Positions 1 through 7,531 of a stretch of DNA of 64,000 nt are shown here, one piece after another. The notes under the pieces are model-generated. The model did not search any database, was not told the DNA's origin, and saw only the letters and a list, made by a program, of their open reading frames with translations. The first letter of the stretch is position 1, and each line of letters starts with the position of its first letter. The position numbers were made by a program, and so were the translations under genes. Source of the DNA: Prado023 sp963818445 (GTDB lineage: Bacteria > Actinomycetota > Actinomycetes > S36-B12 > CAIYMF01); the NCBI GenBank assembly GCA_963818445.1, contig CAWFSG010000001.1:310001-374000 (forward strand), given 5' to 3'.

Positions 1-189
1 CTCGGTGGGATGGTCCTGCGGCGCTCCGGCCCGCTGCCCGGCCCGGAGGACTCGGTGACGTGGCTCCTGGCGGTGTCCATCGCCGATGGCGCGCACCTGA
101 CCGGCGCCCTCCACCGCCTGCAGGCCGTGCGCAGCGCCCGCAAGGCGCCGATGGTCTCGGTCCGGATGGATCCGGTGACCCTGAGGTGA
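1..189 (+). CDS. priA: Primosomal protein N' (PriA), C-terminal fragment
   Basis: Open from the window edge to TGA at 187-189, 62 residues. The tail has the look of a PriA C-terminus: a strand that helps form the helicase core, then the RVRxDVDP-like ending (here VSVRMDPVTLR). PriA restarts stalled replication forks. In many actinobacteria priA lies just upstream of fmt/def and rsmB, as here. Only the tail is visible, so helicase and zinc motifs cannot be checked, and the call rests on the ending plus synteny. Confidence 0.72.
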   Translation, partial: LGGMVLRRSGPLPGPEDSVTWLLAVSIADGAHLTGALHRLQAVRSARKAPMVSVRMDPVTLR

Positions 190-209
190 TCCGCCCGTAG
201 AATGTGGGC

Positions 210-755
210 ATGCCGCTGCAACCCATCCGTCTGTTCGGCGACCCCGTCCTGCGCACGCCCGCGGCGCCGGTGGAGACGTTCGACAAGGAGTTGCGCACGC
301 TCGTCGCGGACCTGACTGACACGATGATGGACGCCCCAGGAGTCGGGCTGGCCGCGCCGCAGATCGGCGTGTCGCTGCGCGTCTTCACGTACTGGGTCGA
401 CGACGTGGTCGGTCACCTGATCAACCCCAGCCTCGACCTGTCCGAGGAGGAACAGGACGGCGAGGAGGGGTGCCTGTCCCTGCCGGGGCTCACCTACGAC
501 ACGAAGCGGGCGATGCGGGTCGTGGCCACGGGCATGAACATGCACGGCGAGCCGGTGATCATCGAGGGCTCGGAGCTGCTCGCCCGCTGCGTCCAGCACG
601 AGACCGACCACCTCGACGGGATCCTGTTCATCGACAGGCTCGACACCGCGACCCGCAAGATCGCGATGAAGGAGATCCGGGAGTCCGAGTGGTTCGGCAC
701 GCCGGCCCCGGTCGTGCGCTTCAGCCCGCATTCGCTGCGCCCGGGCCTCGGCTGA
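210..755 (+). CDS. def: Peptide deformylase
   Basis: Removes the N-formyl group from nascent proteins; cytoplasmic metalloenzyme, 181 aa, normal family length. All three family motifs are visible: GVGLAAPQIG (motif 1, near residue 46), EGCLSLPG with the metal-ligand Cys, and QHETDHLDG with the two metal-ligand His and the catalytic Glu. ATG 210 is preferred over GTG 204, because a TAGAAT hexamer (198-203) sits 6 nt upstream and fits leaderless initiation. The stop overlaps the fmt start by one base (TGATG), so translation of the formylation/deformylation pair is likely coupled. Confidence 0.97.
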   Translation: MPLQPIRLFGDPVLRTPAAPVETFDKELRTLVADLTDTMMDAPGVGLAAPQIGVSLRVFTYWVDDVVGHLINPSLDLSEEEQDGEEGCLSLPGLTYDTKRAMRVVATGMNMHGEPVIIEGSELLARCVQHETDHLDGILFIDRLDTATRKIAMKEIRESEWFGTPAPVVRFSPHSLRPGLG

Positions 756-1681
756 TGCGGGTCCTGTTCGCGGGCACCCCGGAGGCGGCGGTGCCCTCGC
801 TGCGGGCCATCCTGGCCTCGCCGCACGAGGTCGTGGCCGTCCTGACCCGGCCCGATGCGCCCGCGGGGCGGGGTCGGCGGCTGATGCCCTCCCCGGTGGC
901 CGAGATCGCCCAGGCCGAGGGCATCGAGGTCCTGCGCCCCGCTCGGGCCAGCGATCCCGAGTTCCTGGAGCGGCTTGCCGAGATCGCCCCGGACGCCGCC
1001 CCGATCGTGGCCTACGGCGGCCTGATCCCCCCAGCAGCCCTGGCCATACCGACCCACGGCTGGGTCAACCTGCACTTCTCGCTGCTGCCGGCGTGGCGCG
1101 GTGCCGCGCCCGTGCAGCACGCGGTCATGGCCGGTGACGAGATCACCGGCGCGAGCACCTTCCGGCTCGAGGAGGGCCTGGACACCGGACCGGTGTTCGG
1201 TGTCGTCACCGACACGATCCGGGCCACGGACACGGCCGGCGACCTCCTGGGTCGCCTGGCGGTCGCGGGTGCCGGGCTGCTGGTGGCCACCCTCGACGGG
1301 CTCGAGGCCGGTGCTCTGGTGCCGGTCCCGCAAGTGCCTGACGGGGTGAGCCTGGCCCCCAAGATCCGGGTCGAGGATGCTCGCGTCATCTGGACCGACC
1401 CGGCCATGCGCGTCGACCGGCTCATCCGCGGGTGCACCCCTGCCCCGGGGGCGTGGAGCGGGTTCCGGGGCGAGCGGATCAAGCTGGGCCCGGTGCGACC
1501 CGCCGACGACATCGTCGACCTGGCAGCCGGCGAGGTCCGGGTGCGCAAGAACTCGGTGTGGGTCGGAACGGCCACGCACGCAGTCCTCCTGGGCGAGGTC
1601 AAGCCCGAGGGCAAGAAGCTGATGGCCGCGGGCGATTGGGCCCGGGGCGCTCGCGTGGAACCGGGCGAGCGCCTTGGCTGA
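755..1681 (+). CDS. fmt: Methionyl-tRNA formyltransferase
   Basis: Transfers a formyl group from 10-formyl-THF to initiator Met-tRNA. 308 aa. It begins MRVLFAGTPEAAVPSL, the Rossmann start of the family. The catalytic and formyl-THF region is visible as LHFSLLPAWRGAAPVQ around residues 105-120, with the usual N-H-D centre region following. The C-terminal OB-fold tRNA-binding domain fills roughly residues 205-305. The start overlaps the def stop and the end overlaps the rsmB start by 8 nt, so def-fmt-rsmB form a tight operon. Confidence 0.97.
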   Translation: MRVLFAGTPEAAVPSLRAILASPHEVVAVLTRPDAPAGRGRRLMPSPVAEIAQAEGIEVLRPARASDPEFLERLAEIAPDAAPIVAYGGLIPPAALAIPTHGWVNLHFSLLPAWRGAAPVQHAVMAGDEITGASTFRLEEGLDTGPVFGVVTDTIRATDTAGDLLGRLAVAGAGLLVATLDGLEAGALVPVPQVPDGVSLAPKIRVEDARVIWTDPAMRVDRLIRGCTPAPGAWSGFRGERIKLGPVRPADDIVDLAAGEVRVRKNSVWVGTATHAVLLGEVKPEGKKLMAAGDWARGARVEPGERLG

Positions 1682-3161
1682 CACCGGCAACCCGAACCGG
1701 CCCGGCGGCGGTCAGCCCGCGTCCACGGGGCGCCCGCGCGCCACGTCGCCCGCGAAGCCATCTGGCCGGCCTGCTCGGATGGACCCCGCCCGGCTGGCAG
1801 CCCTGGACCTCTTCCGCGCCGTTGAGCTCGACGGCGCCTACGCGAACATCGCCTGGCCCCGGATCCTGTCCCACCACCGGCTCTCCGGACGGGACGCCGG
1901 GTTCGCCACCGAGTTGGGCTACGGCGCCCTGCGTTGGCGGGGCCGCCATGACGCGATCCTCGCCGACTGCGTCGACCGGGGGCTCGACACCCTCCAGCCC
2001 GAGCTGCTCAACGCCCTGCGCCTGGGTGTGCACCAGTTGCACAACATGCGGGTCAGCGACCACGCGGCCGTCGGGGAGACCGTCGAGCTGGCCCGCCAGA
2101 CCGTCAACCAGGGGGCCGCCGGCTTCGCCAACGCCGTCCTGCGCCGGGTGGCCCGTGGGGGCTCGGCCGAGGACTGGATCGACCACCTGGTCGCCTCCCG
2201 GGCCCTGCCCCCGATCGCGTCGGACCCAGTCGCGCACCTGGCGGTCGCCACGTCGCACCCCGCCTGGATCGTGGGTGGCGTGCACGATGCCCTGGCCGCC
2301 TCGAAACCGGGGCGCACCTGGGCCGACACCCGTGCCGAGCTGCTGGCCGACAACACCTCGGGGGCGGTCACCCTGGTCGCGCGCACGCTGGCCCGCGAGG
2401 AGCTGTCGGCCAGGCTGGCCGAGCAGGGCGTGTCGGCGCACGAGGGTGCCCTGTCGCGGCTGGCGGTACGCGTCGACGCCGTGAACCCGGCGATGATCCC
2501 CGAGGTGGCCACCGGCGCCGCCGGCGTGCAGGACGAGGGCAGCCAGGTCGTGGCCCTCGTCCTGGCAGATGCGGCGCTCGACGGCTCGGATGCGCGCTGG
2601 CTGGACATGTGCGCGGGACCGGGCGGCAAGGCGGCGCTGCTCGCCGGGCAGGTGGTGCAGCGCGGTGGATCGCTCACGGCCGTCGAGCTGCACGCCCATC
2701 GAGCCGAGCTGGTTCGCGCCTCGCTGCGGCCGATCCAGGGCCGGCATGAGGTCCTGGTGGCCGACGCCACCTCGCAGGACATCGGGACCGGCTACGACCG
2801 GGTCCTGCTCGATGCGCCCTGCACCGGGCTGGGTGCCCTGCGCCGGAGGCCCGAGTCGAGGTGGCGCCGATCGGCCGAGGATCTCGCCGAGCTCACCGCC
2901 CTGCAACGTCGACTCCTGGCTCGGGCGCTGGAGGTGGTGCGGCCGGGCGGGCTCGTGCTCTATGTCACGTGCTCGCCGCACCTGGCTGAGACCGAGGCCG
3001 TGGTCGCGACCGCCGATCGGCTCGGCGGCGAGGTGGTCGGCATGGGTGAGCGCCCTGAGCTGGCGCTGCCTGCGGGCTCGGTGTCGGGGCCCTACCTGCG
3101 CCTGTGGCCCGGGGAGCACGACACGGACGGCATGTTCGCCGCGCTCATCCAGCGGCGCTGA
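1674..3161 (+). CDS. rsmB: 16S rRNA (cytosine-967-C5)-methyltransferase RsmB
   Basis: Methylates a cytosine in 16S rRNA using SAM. 495 aa from TTG 1674. Order: a Pro/Gly-rich N-terminal tail (about 1-35), a NusB-like RNA-binding domain (about 36-175), then the Rossmann methyltransferase domain with the SAM motif MCAGPGGKAALL, motif IV DAPCTGLGALRRRPE and motif VI VTCSPH carrying the catalytic Cys pair (PC and TC). A start at ATG 1779 is possible because the first 35 residues are low complexity. The 3' end overlaps the convergent MFS gene by 17 nt. Confidence 0.93.
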   Translation: MADTGNPNRPGGGQPASTGRPRATSPAKPSGRPARMDPARLAALDLFRAVELDGAYANIAWPRILSHHRLSGRDAGFATELGYGALRWRGRHDAILADCVDRGLDTLQPELLNALRLGVHQLHNMRVSDHAAVGETVELARQTVNQGAAGFANAVLRRVARGGSAEDWIDHLVASRALPPIASDPVAHLAVATSHPAWIVGGVHDALAASKPGRTWADTRAELLADNTSGAVTLVARTLAREELSARLAEQGVSAHEGALSRLAVRVDAVNPAMIPEVATGAAGVQDEGSQVVALVLADAALDGSDARWLDMCAGPGGKAALLAGQVVQRGGSLTAVELHAHRAELVRASLRPIQGRHEVLVADATSQDIGTGYDRVLLDAPCTGLGALRRRPESRWRRSAEDLAELTALQRRLLARALEVVRPGGLVLYVTCSPHLAETEAVVATADRLGGEVVGMGERPELALPAGSVSGPYLRLWPGEHDTDGMFAALIQRR

Positions 3162-4395
3162 CGCTGTCGGCGCCCGGCCCGACGACGTCCGGATCCAGCC
3201 TGCGCCCGAACAACCACAGGCCCAGGGCGCACCCCGCGGCGACAGAGCCGGACACCAGCAGCGGCAGGACTCCCGACCCTGGCCCCGCCGTCCACAGCAG
3301 GCCCGCCCAGAGGCCGGCCACCAGGATCCCGGCCCCGGCCAGGCCCTGGAACAGGCCCTGCGCATGGCCGCGGACCTCCGGCGGGGCCAGGGCGCTGATC
3401 CACGCCTTGCCCACGCCGTCGGTGATCCCGGCGAACCCGCCGTAGACCACCAGCAGGGCGACCACCGCCCAGCCACCGTCCACCAGTCCCAGCCCCACGT
3501 ACCCGACCGCGAAGCAGGCCAGGCCCAGGGCATAGACCCGCGAGCGGGGCCACCGGTCGCTCAGGGCGCCGGCCGGGTACGCGATGGCCGCGCTGGCCAG
3601 GTTGAACAGCGCGTAGGCCCCGGCCACCTGGGCCGCGCTGTAGCCGAGCTCGTTGACCCGCAGCAGGATCAGCGCGTCCGGGAAGTTGACCAGCGCGAAC
3701 ACGCCGAGCACCGCGGCCAGCGTGCGCACGGGCCGGGGGAGCGGCGCGCGTGTCGGGGCCGGGCCGGCAGTTGCCCCGGTCGCCTGGGCGGGGGTCCGGC
3801 GGGCGGCAGGCTGGCGTGCCTCCCGGGTGAGGGTGACCAGGGCCACGCTGATCAGCGCCGGGATCACCGCGATCCACAGCGCCAGGCCGATGTCGTCGCC
3901 GGTGGCCGTGAGGATGGCCAGGCCCAGGAGTGGGCCGATGACCGCCCCGAGGGTGTCGGCCGCACGATGGAAGCCGAAGACCTTGCCCAAGGATTCCGCC
4001 GGGACGCCGTCGGCGAGCAGGGCATCGCGGGGCGCACCCCGGATGCCCTTGCCGATCCGGTCAACCACGCGCCCCAGCAGCACGACGGGCCAGACCCCGG
4101 CCGCGGCGATGATCACCTTCCCGAAGGCCGCCAGCCCGTAGCCGCCCACGACGGCGGGCTTCCGGCCGAACCGGTCCGACCAGCGCCCCGACAGGTACTT
4201 CATCGCCGCCGCAACGCCCTCAGCCACTCCCTCGACGAGCCCCACCACGGCGGCGGGCGCCCCCAGGGTGGTGGTCAGCAGGATCGGCAGCAGCGGGTAC
4301 ATCAGCTCGCTGGCGGCGTCCTGGGCCAACGAGACGGCGGAGAGCACCTTGACGTTGCGCGTCAACCAGCGCCGGTCCTGCGCTGGGGTGCTCAC
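3145..4395 (-). CDS. MFS transporter
   Basis: Inner-membrane major facilitator, 416 aa, about 12 hydrophobic helices split by a cytoplasmic loop near residue 200 (RQPAARRTP...). The MFS loop 2-3 signature is visible as SGRWSDRFGRKPAVVGGYG, with a second copy (GALSDRWPRSRVY) in the C-terminal half. GTG 4395 is chosen over upstream starts because a TAGTCT hexamer (4403-4408, minus strand) lies 7 nt before it. Substrate unknown; MFS drug or solute exporters of this kind cannot be told apart by sequence alone. Divergent from sigR, with about 150 nt between starts. Confidence 0.9.
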   Translation of the reverse strand: MSTPAQDRRWLTRNVKVLSAVSLAQDAASELMYPLLPILLTTTLGAPAAVVGLVEGVAEGVAAAMKYLSGRWSDRFGRKPAVVGGYGLAAFGKVIIAAAGVWPVVLLGRVVDRIGKGIRGAPRDALLADGVPAESLGKVFGFHRAADTLGAVIGPLLGLAILTATGDDIGLALWIAVIPALISVALVTLTREARQPAARRTPAQATGATAGPAPTRAPLPRPVRTLAAVLGVFALVNFPDALILLRVNELGYSAAQVAGAYALFNLASAAIAYPAGALSDRWPRSRVYALGLACFAVGYVGLGLVDGGWAVVALLVVYGGFAGITDGVGKAWISALAPPEVRGHAQGLFQGLAGAGILVAGLWAGLLWTAGPGSGVLPLLVSGSVAAGCALGLWLFGRRLDPDVVGPGADSVSAAG

Positions 4396-4420
4396 GGCGC
4401 CCAGACTAGGCCGGATGCCG

Positions 4421-4446
4421 GGAATGAGCCGGCATCGCAGGGCGTT
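4421..4446 (+). promoter_or_regulatory. SigR-type promoter (GGAAT-N18-GTT) ahead of sigR
   Basis: GGAAT at 4421-4425 and GTT at 4444-4446 with exactly 18 nt between match the consensus of the SigR/SigH thiol-stress sigma factors. It lies 100 nt upstream of the sigR ATG, so autoregulation is expected, as known for Streptomyces sigR. Confidence 0.8.
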
Positions 4447-4460
4447 GGACCCAGCGACGA

Positions 4461-4476
4461 GGAGGAGTGCCTGGTG
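4461..4476 (+). promoter_or_regulatory. Ribosome binding site and in-frame GTG for an extended SigR
   Basis: GGAGGAG at 4461-4467 is followed 6 nt later by GTG 4474, in frame with sigR and with no stop between. A transcript from the SigR-type promoter would include it and give a protein 24 residues longer at the N-terminus. Confidence 0.55.
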
Positions 4477-4545
4477 CTGGTCCACATGCACGACGAACCC
4501 CGCACGAGCGGGGCGGCCACCGGAATGCCGCTAGGCTCAGGTGCC

Positions 4546-5160
4546 ATGACGACCGCCAGTCCGCCGCCGACCGAGTCGGATGCGGCGCGGTCGGCCCGGT
4601 TCGAGCGCGACGCCCTTCCCCACCTGGACTCGCTCTACAGCGCCGCCCTGAAGCTGACGCGCAACCCCGCGGAGGCCGAGGACCTCGTCCAGGAGACCTT
4701 CCTCAAGGCCTTCGCCGCGTTCCACCAGTACAAGGACGGCACCAACCTGCGTGCCTGGCTCTACCGGATCCAGACCAACACGTTCATCAACTCCTACCGC
4801 AAGAAGCAGCGCGAGCCGCTGCAGTCCTCCACCGACGACGTCGAGGACTGGCAGATGGCTCGCGCCGAGGGGCACACCTCCGGGGGCCTGCGCTCGGCTG
4901 AGGCCGAGGCCCTCGACAGCCTGCCCGACTCCGATGTCACCGCCGCGCTGGCGGCACTGCCCGAGGAGTTCCGCATGGCGGTCTACTACGCCGACGTCGA
5001 GGGGTTCGCCTACAAGGAGATCGCCGAGATCATGGGCACCCCGGTGGGGACGGTCATGTCCCGGCTGCACCGCGGTCGCAAGCTGCTGCGCGCGAACCTC
5101 GAGGACTACGCCGTCGAGCGCGGCCTGATCCGCGCCGGATCGCAGGGGGATCCGTCATGA
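4546..5160 (+). CDS. sigR: ECF sigma factor, SigR/SigH type
   Basis: Directs RNA polymerase to thiol-oxidative stress genes. 204 aa from ATG 4546. Sigma region 2 is at about 25-95 (LYSAALKLTRNPAEAEDLVQ, then the -10 recognition helix around NLRAWLYRIQTN), and region 4 with its helix-turn-helix at about 125-185 (GFAYKEIAEIMGTPVGTVMS). A TAGGCT hexamer at 4532-4537, 8 nt before ATG, suggests a second, leaderless promoter giving the short form; the SigR-type promoter upstream would give the long form. The stop overlaps the rsrA start (ATGA), tying synthesis of the sigma factor to its inhibitor. Confidence 0.92.
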   Translation: MTTASPPPTESDAARSARFERDALPHLDSLYSAALKLTRNPAEAEDLVQETFLKAFAAFHQYKDGTNLRAWLYRIQTNTFINSYRKKQREPLQSSTDDVEDWQMARAEGHTSGGLRSAEAEALDSLPDSDVTAALAALPEEFRMAVYYADVEGFAYKEIAEIMGTPVGTVMSRLHRGRKLLRANLEDYAVERGLIRAGSQGDPS

Positions 5161-5432
5161 GCTGCGGGAATCCCCACGAGCTGGACTGCACGGCGGCCCT
5201 CGATCACCTCTACGAGTTCCTCGACGGTGAGGTGGCACCCACCGACCACGAGCAGATCGCCCATCACCTGGATGAGTGCGCGCCCTGCCTGCAGGAGTAC
5301 GACGTCGAGCGGATCGTGAAGGCCCTGGTCGCCAGGTCCTGCTGCGAGGTGGCCCCGGCCCAGCTGCGCTCACGTCTGCTGGCTGAGCTCGTGAGCGTCC
5401 GGATCCGGATCGACCCACCCGACAAGGCCTGA
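5157..5432 (+). CDS. rsrA: Zinc-binding redox-sensing anti-sigma factor (RsrA type)
   Basis: Binds and silences SigR when reduced; disulfide formation releases zinc and the sigma factor. 91 aa. The ZAS signature HLDECAPC gives H37, C41 and C44, and C11 is also present, the same numbering as the zinc ligands and trigger cysteines of Streptomyces RsrA. Extra cysteines occur at C3, C62 and C63. The ATG overlaps the sigR stop. This complete spacing makes redox control, rather than another ECF signal, very likely. Confidence 0.92.
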   Translation: MSCGNPHELDCTAALDHLYEFLDGEVAPTDHEQIAHHLDECAPCLQEYDVERIVKALVARSCCEVAPAQLRSRLLAELVSVRIRIDPPDKA

Positions 5433-5478
5433 GCCCGGTCGCGCGGCGCAGGGATCCCGCACGCGGCAGGATGTCCCC

Positions 5479-5937
5479 GTGCACCTGTCCATCCATCTGA
5501 CCACGCCGGATGTCCGGCCCGCCGTTGTCGCCGACGCCTGCACCCTCCTCGACCGGGAGGTGGCACGCACCTCGGGCCTCTCGGGGATGGCCATCCGATC
5601 GGCCTACCGGATCCTGACCGGGATCCGCCCCGGCATGGTGCCCAGCGCCGTGGACGGGCTGCTCGACCCCTTCGCCGACCAGCTCGACCCCTTCTACCAG
5701 CAGCATGTCGCCACGGGCCAGCCGTTGTCCGACATCCTGACCGCGCAGCGCACGAGCATGGCCGAGGCGCTGCTGTCGATCACCGACGACCGCGCCGAGC
5801 GCACCAGCCAGGCGACGCTGCGCCGCGCCTACCAGCGGGTGCGCGGATCGGCGCGTGGCTACGTCGAGGCGGCCGCGCCCGGCATCGCAGAACTGATCGA
5901 CGCGCACACGCCCGCAGCGTCGGACCCGTCCGCCTGA
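5479..5937 (+). CDS. Conserved actinobacterial protein of unknown function
   Basis: 152 aa, soluble, no signal peptide or membrane helix. The N-terminal pattern (RPAVVADACTLLDREV, then SGLSGMAIRSAYRI and RPGMV) resembles the family I know as DUF6918, whose function is unknown; I am not certain of the number. GTG start chosen because CAGGAT (5467-5472) lies 6 nt upstream. It follows rsrA by 46 nt but probably has its own promoter. Confidence 0.68.
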   Translation: MHLSIHLTTPDVRPAVVADACTLLDREVARTSGLSGMAIRSAYRILTGIRPGMVPSAVDGLLDPFADQLDPFYQQHVATGQPLSDILTAQRTSMAEALLSITDDRAERTSQATLRRAYQRVRGSARGYVEAAAPGIAELIDAHTPAASDPSA

Positions 5938-5944
5938 TCAGCAG

Positions 5945-6697
5945 CTACGCGGCTGCGCCCCGGCGGGGGAGCAGGCCCAGGACCAGCCCGAAGAAGGCCG
6001 TCCCACCGACCACCAGCAACGGTGTCAGGGTCCCCAGCGCCACGACCCCGTACATGACCAGCAGGGCCGCCACGCCCACGCCGAGCACCAGGCCCGCCAG
6101 GATCCCCAGGATCGTCCGCCCGAACCGGTTCTGCCCGACGGGCACAGCCGGCACGTGGATGAGCATCCGCAGCAGGAGCAGCATCCCGATGCCGCCCAGG
6201 ACGCTCAGCCCGATCGCGACCCACCCCGCGGGCGACGACAGCGGGTTGCCGGAGAACTGGATCCAGCCCGACACGCTGCACGCCGCGCCGCCCTCGCCGG
6301 ACAGGTCCACCGTGACCAGGACCAGGCCCGGGATGGCGAAGGGGAGGTACTCACTCGGCGTGATCGTCCCGTTGGCCTCCTGCGTGCCCGAGCTGTTGGT
6401 CACGTCCCCGGAGAAGGAGAACGGCGTGGCGGTGACGGTCCAGCCGCCGTTGGCGATGACCGCGTCCGAGGACCCCTCCCACGTCACGGGGCCGTCGAAG
6501 TCGACCTGGAAGGGATCGTCCTGGGTGGCGCCCGCACCGGGCGCGGTGACGGTCTGGATCTCCCCACCGGACGTGGTGAACGACGTCGCAGACCCCTGAC
6601 ATCCCGAGGCGTCCGCGCCGACCGCCGCTCCGGTGGCCATTCCGGCCAGCAGCAGCGCTGCCATGGCCGACAGGATCGTGCGAGATGGGTGCCGCAT
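5945..6697 (-). CDS. Exported membrane-anchored protein of unknown function
   Basis: 250 aa from ATG 6697, which is preceded by GGAGGAG at a 2-nt spacing. Signal peptide about residues 1-28 (ILSAMAALLLAGMATGAAVGA), then a Thr/Ser/Gly-rich extracytoplasmic beta region (about 30-155) with cysteines near each end, then three hydrophobic helices (about 160-245) and an Arg-rich tail. No family recognised. Convergent with the preceding gene with 7 nt between stops. Confidence 0.72.
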   Translation of the reverse strand: MRHPSRTILSAMAALLLAGMATGAAVGADASGCQGSATSFTTSGGEIQTVTAPGAGATQDDPFQVDFDGPVTWEGSSDAVIANGGWTVTATPFSFSGDVTNSSGTQEANGTITPSEYLPFAIPGLVLVTVDLSGEGGAACSVSGWIQFSGNPLSSPAGWVAIGLSVLGGIGMLLLLRMLIHVPAVPVGQNRFGRTILGILAGLVLGVGVAALLVMYGVVALGTLTPLLVVGGTAFFGLVLGLLPRRGAAA

Positions 6698-6814
6698 TGC
6701 TCCTCCAACGGGCACGCCTGCGTGGGCACGCAGGTGCCCGACTGCCAGTCTGGCAAGCCGGCGCAGGCCCGCGCGAGGGCCGGAAGTCCCGACCCCATGG
6801 GCGATGCAGGGCCC

Positions 6815-7210
6815 TCAGGATGCGGCGTCGTAGGCGGCCGCGACCCATCCGGCCAGCTCGTCGTCGAGGTCTCCGGGGTCGCGCACCTCGAGGTGGTGCA
6901 TCCACCGGCCCGGGTAGGGCTCCACGACCTGCTTCCAGCGGGGGCTGTCGAGTCGCTGGCGCAGTCCCAGGGACAGCACCACCTCCGCCTCCGGGTGGGC
7001 CAGCCACGCCCCCGGGAGCCAGAGCCAGGCGAACCCGATCCGGTGCCGGAACGCCACCTGGGTCGCCGTGAGACGGACCACCGCGGGTCCGAGGCCGGCG
7101 ACCACGCCACTGGTCCAGCCGAACGCCGCCGCACCGAGCGGAGCGCCGGCGAAGAACTCCCCGATCAGCGGTAGGGCGGTCACGTCGTCGAGCTGCCACT
7201 CGGTCGTCAC
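6815..7210 (-). CDS. DUF5655-type protein
   Basis: 131 aa, soluble. The C-terminal part (VVRLTATQVAFRHRIGFAWL, then WMHHLEVRDPGDLDDELAGW and a final AAAYDAA) matches the pattern of DUF5655, a short domain of unknown function common in actinobacteria. GTG 7210 is preferred over longer starts because TAGCGT (7218-7223, minus strand) is 7 nt upstream. No enzymatic motif is evident. Confidence 0.72.
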   Translation of the reverse strand: MTTEWQLDDVTALPLIGEFFAGAPLGAAAFGWTSGVVAGLGPAVVRLTATQVAFRHRIGFAWLWLPGAWLAHPEAEVVLSLGLRQRLDSPRWKQVVEPYPGRWMHHLEVRDPGDLDDELAGWVAAAYDAAS

Positions 7211-7342
7211 GCGGCAGACGCTAGCGGGTCGCCGCCGCCGTGGGGGGCGACGTCCTCGGGCGAGCGCCACGGGACGCCGGGATTTCGCCCGCCGCACGCC
7301 GGTGTGCGACCATGGGGCCTCCGTAGGACTTGAGGAGTCGAC

Positions 7343-7417
7343 ATGAGCAAGCGCGCCCGCAAGCGCCGTTCCCGCAAGGGCAACGGAGCCAACCACGGCC
7401 GTCGTCCCAACGCCTGA
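7343..7417 (+). CDS. 50S ribosomal protein bL37
   Basis: 24 codons. The peptide MSKRARKRRSRKGNGANHGR (then RPNA) is almost entirely Lys/Arg/Asn and matches the tiny actinobacterial large-subunit protein bL37 found in mycobacterial ribosomes, including the invariant ANHGRRPN ending. GAGGAG at 7332-7337 is a good ribosome binding site, and a strong hairpin follows the stop. It is often missed by gene callers because of its size. Confidence 0.88.
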   Translation: MSKRARKRRSRKGNGANHGRRPNA

Positions 7418-7432
7418 CCGACGTCAGCACGC

Positions 7433-7464
7433 AACGAGGAGGGACCCCGCGGTCCCTCCTCGTT
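7433..7464 (+). terminator. Rho-independent-type hairpin after bL37
   Basis: Perfect 14-bp inverted repeat (AACGAGGAGGGACC, loop CCGC, GGTCCCTCCTCGTT) starting 16 nt after the bL37 stop. The trailing sequence is not U-rich, which is usual for terminators in this GC range. Confidence 0.8.
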
Positions 7465-7531
7465 CGCATGTCGGACTGCTCCGATCGGGGTAACGGTCAA
7501 GACCTGGGCCCCACGGGTCGAATAGACCTCC

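Noticed and set aside
2569..4545. Very long in-frame extension of sigR across rsmB and the MFS gene
   Set aside because: Stop-free only because of GC content; it overlaps two clear genes and the SigR promoter. Only the last 24 codons (from GTG 4474) were kept as a possibility.
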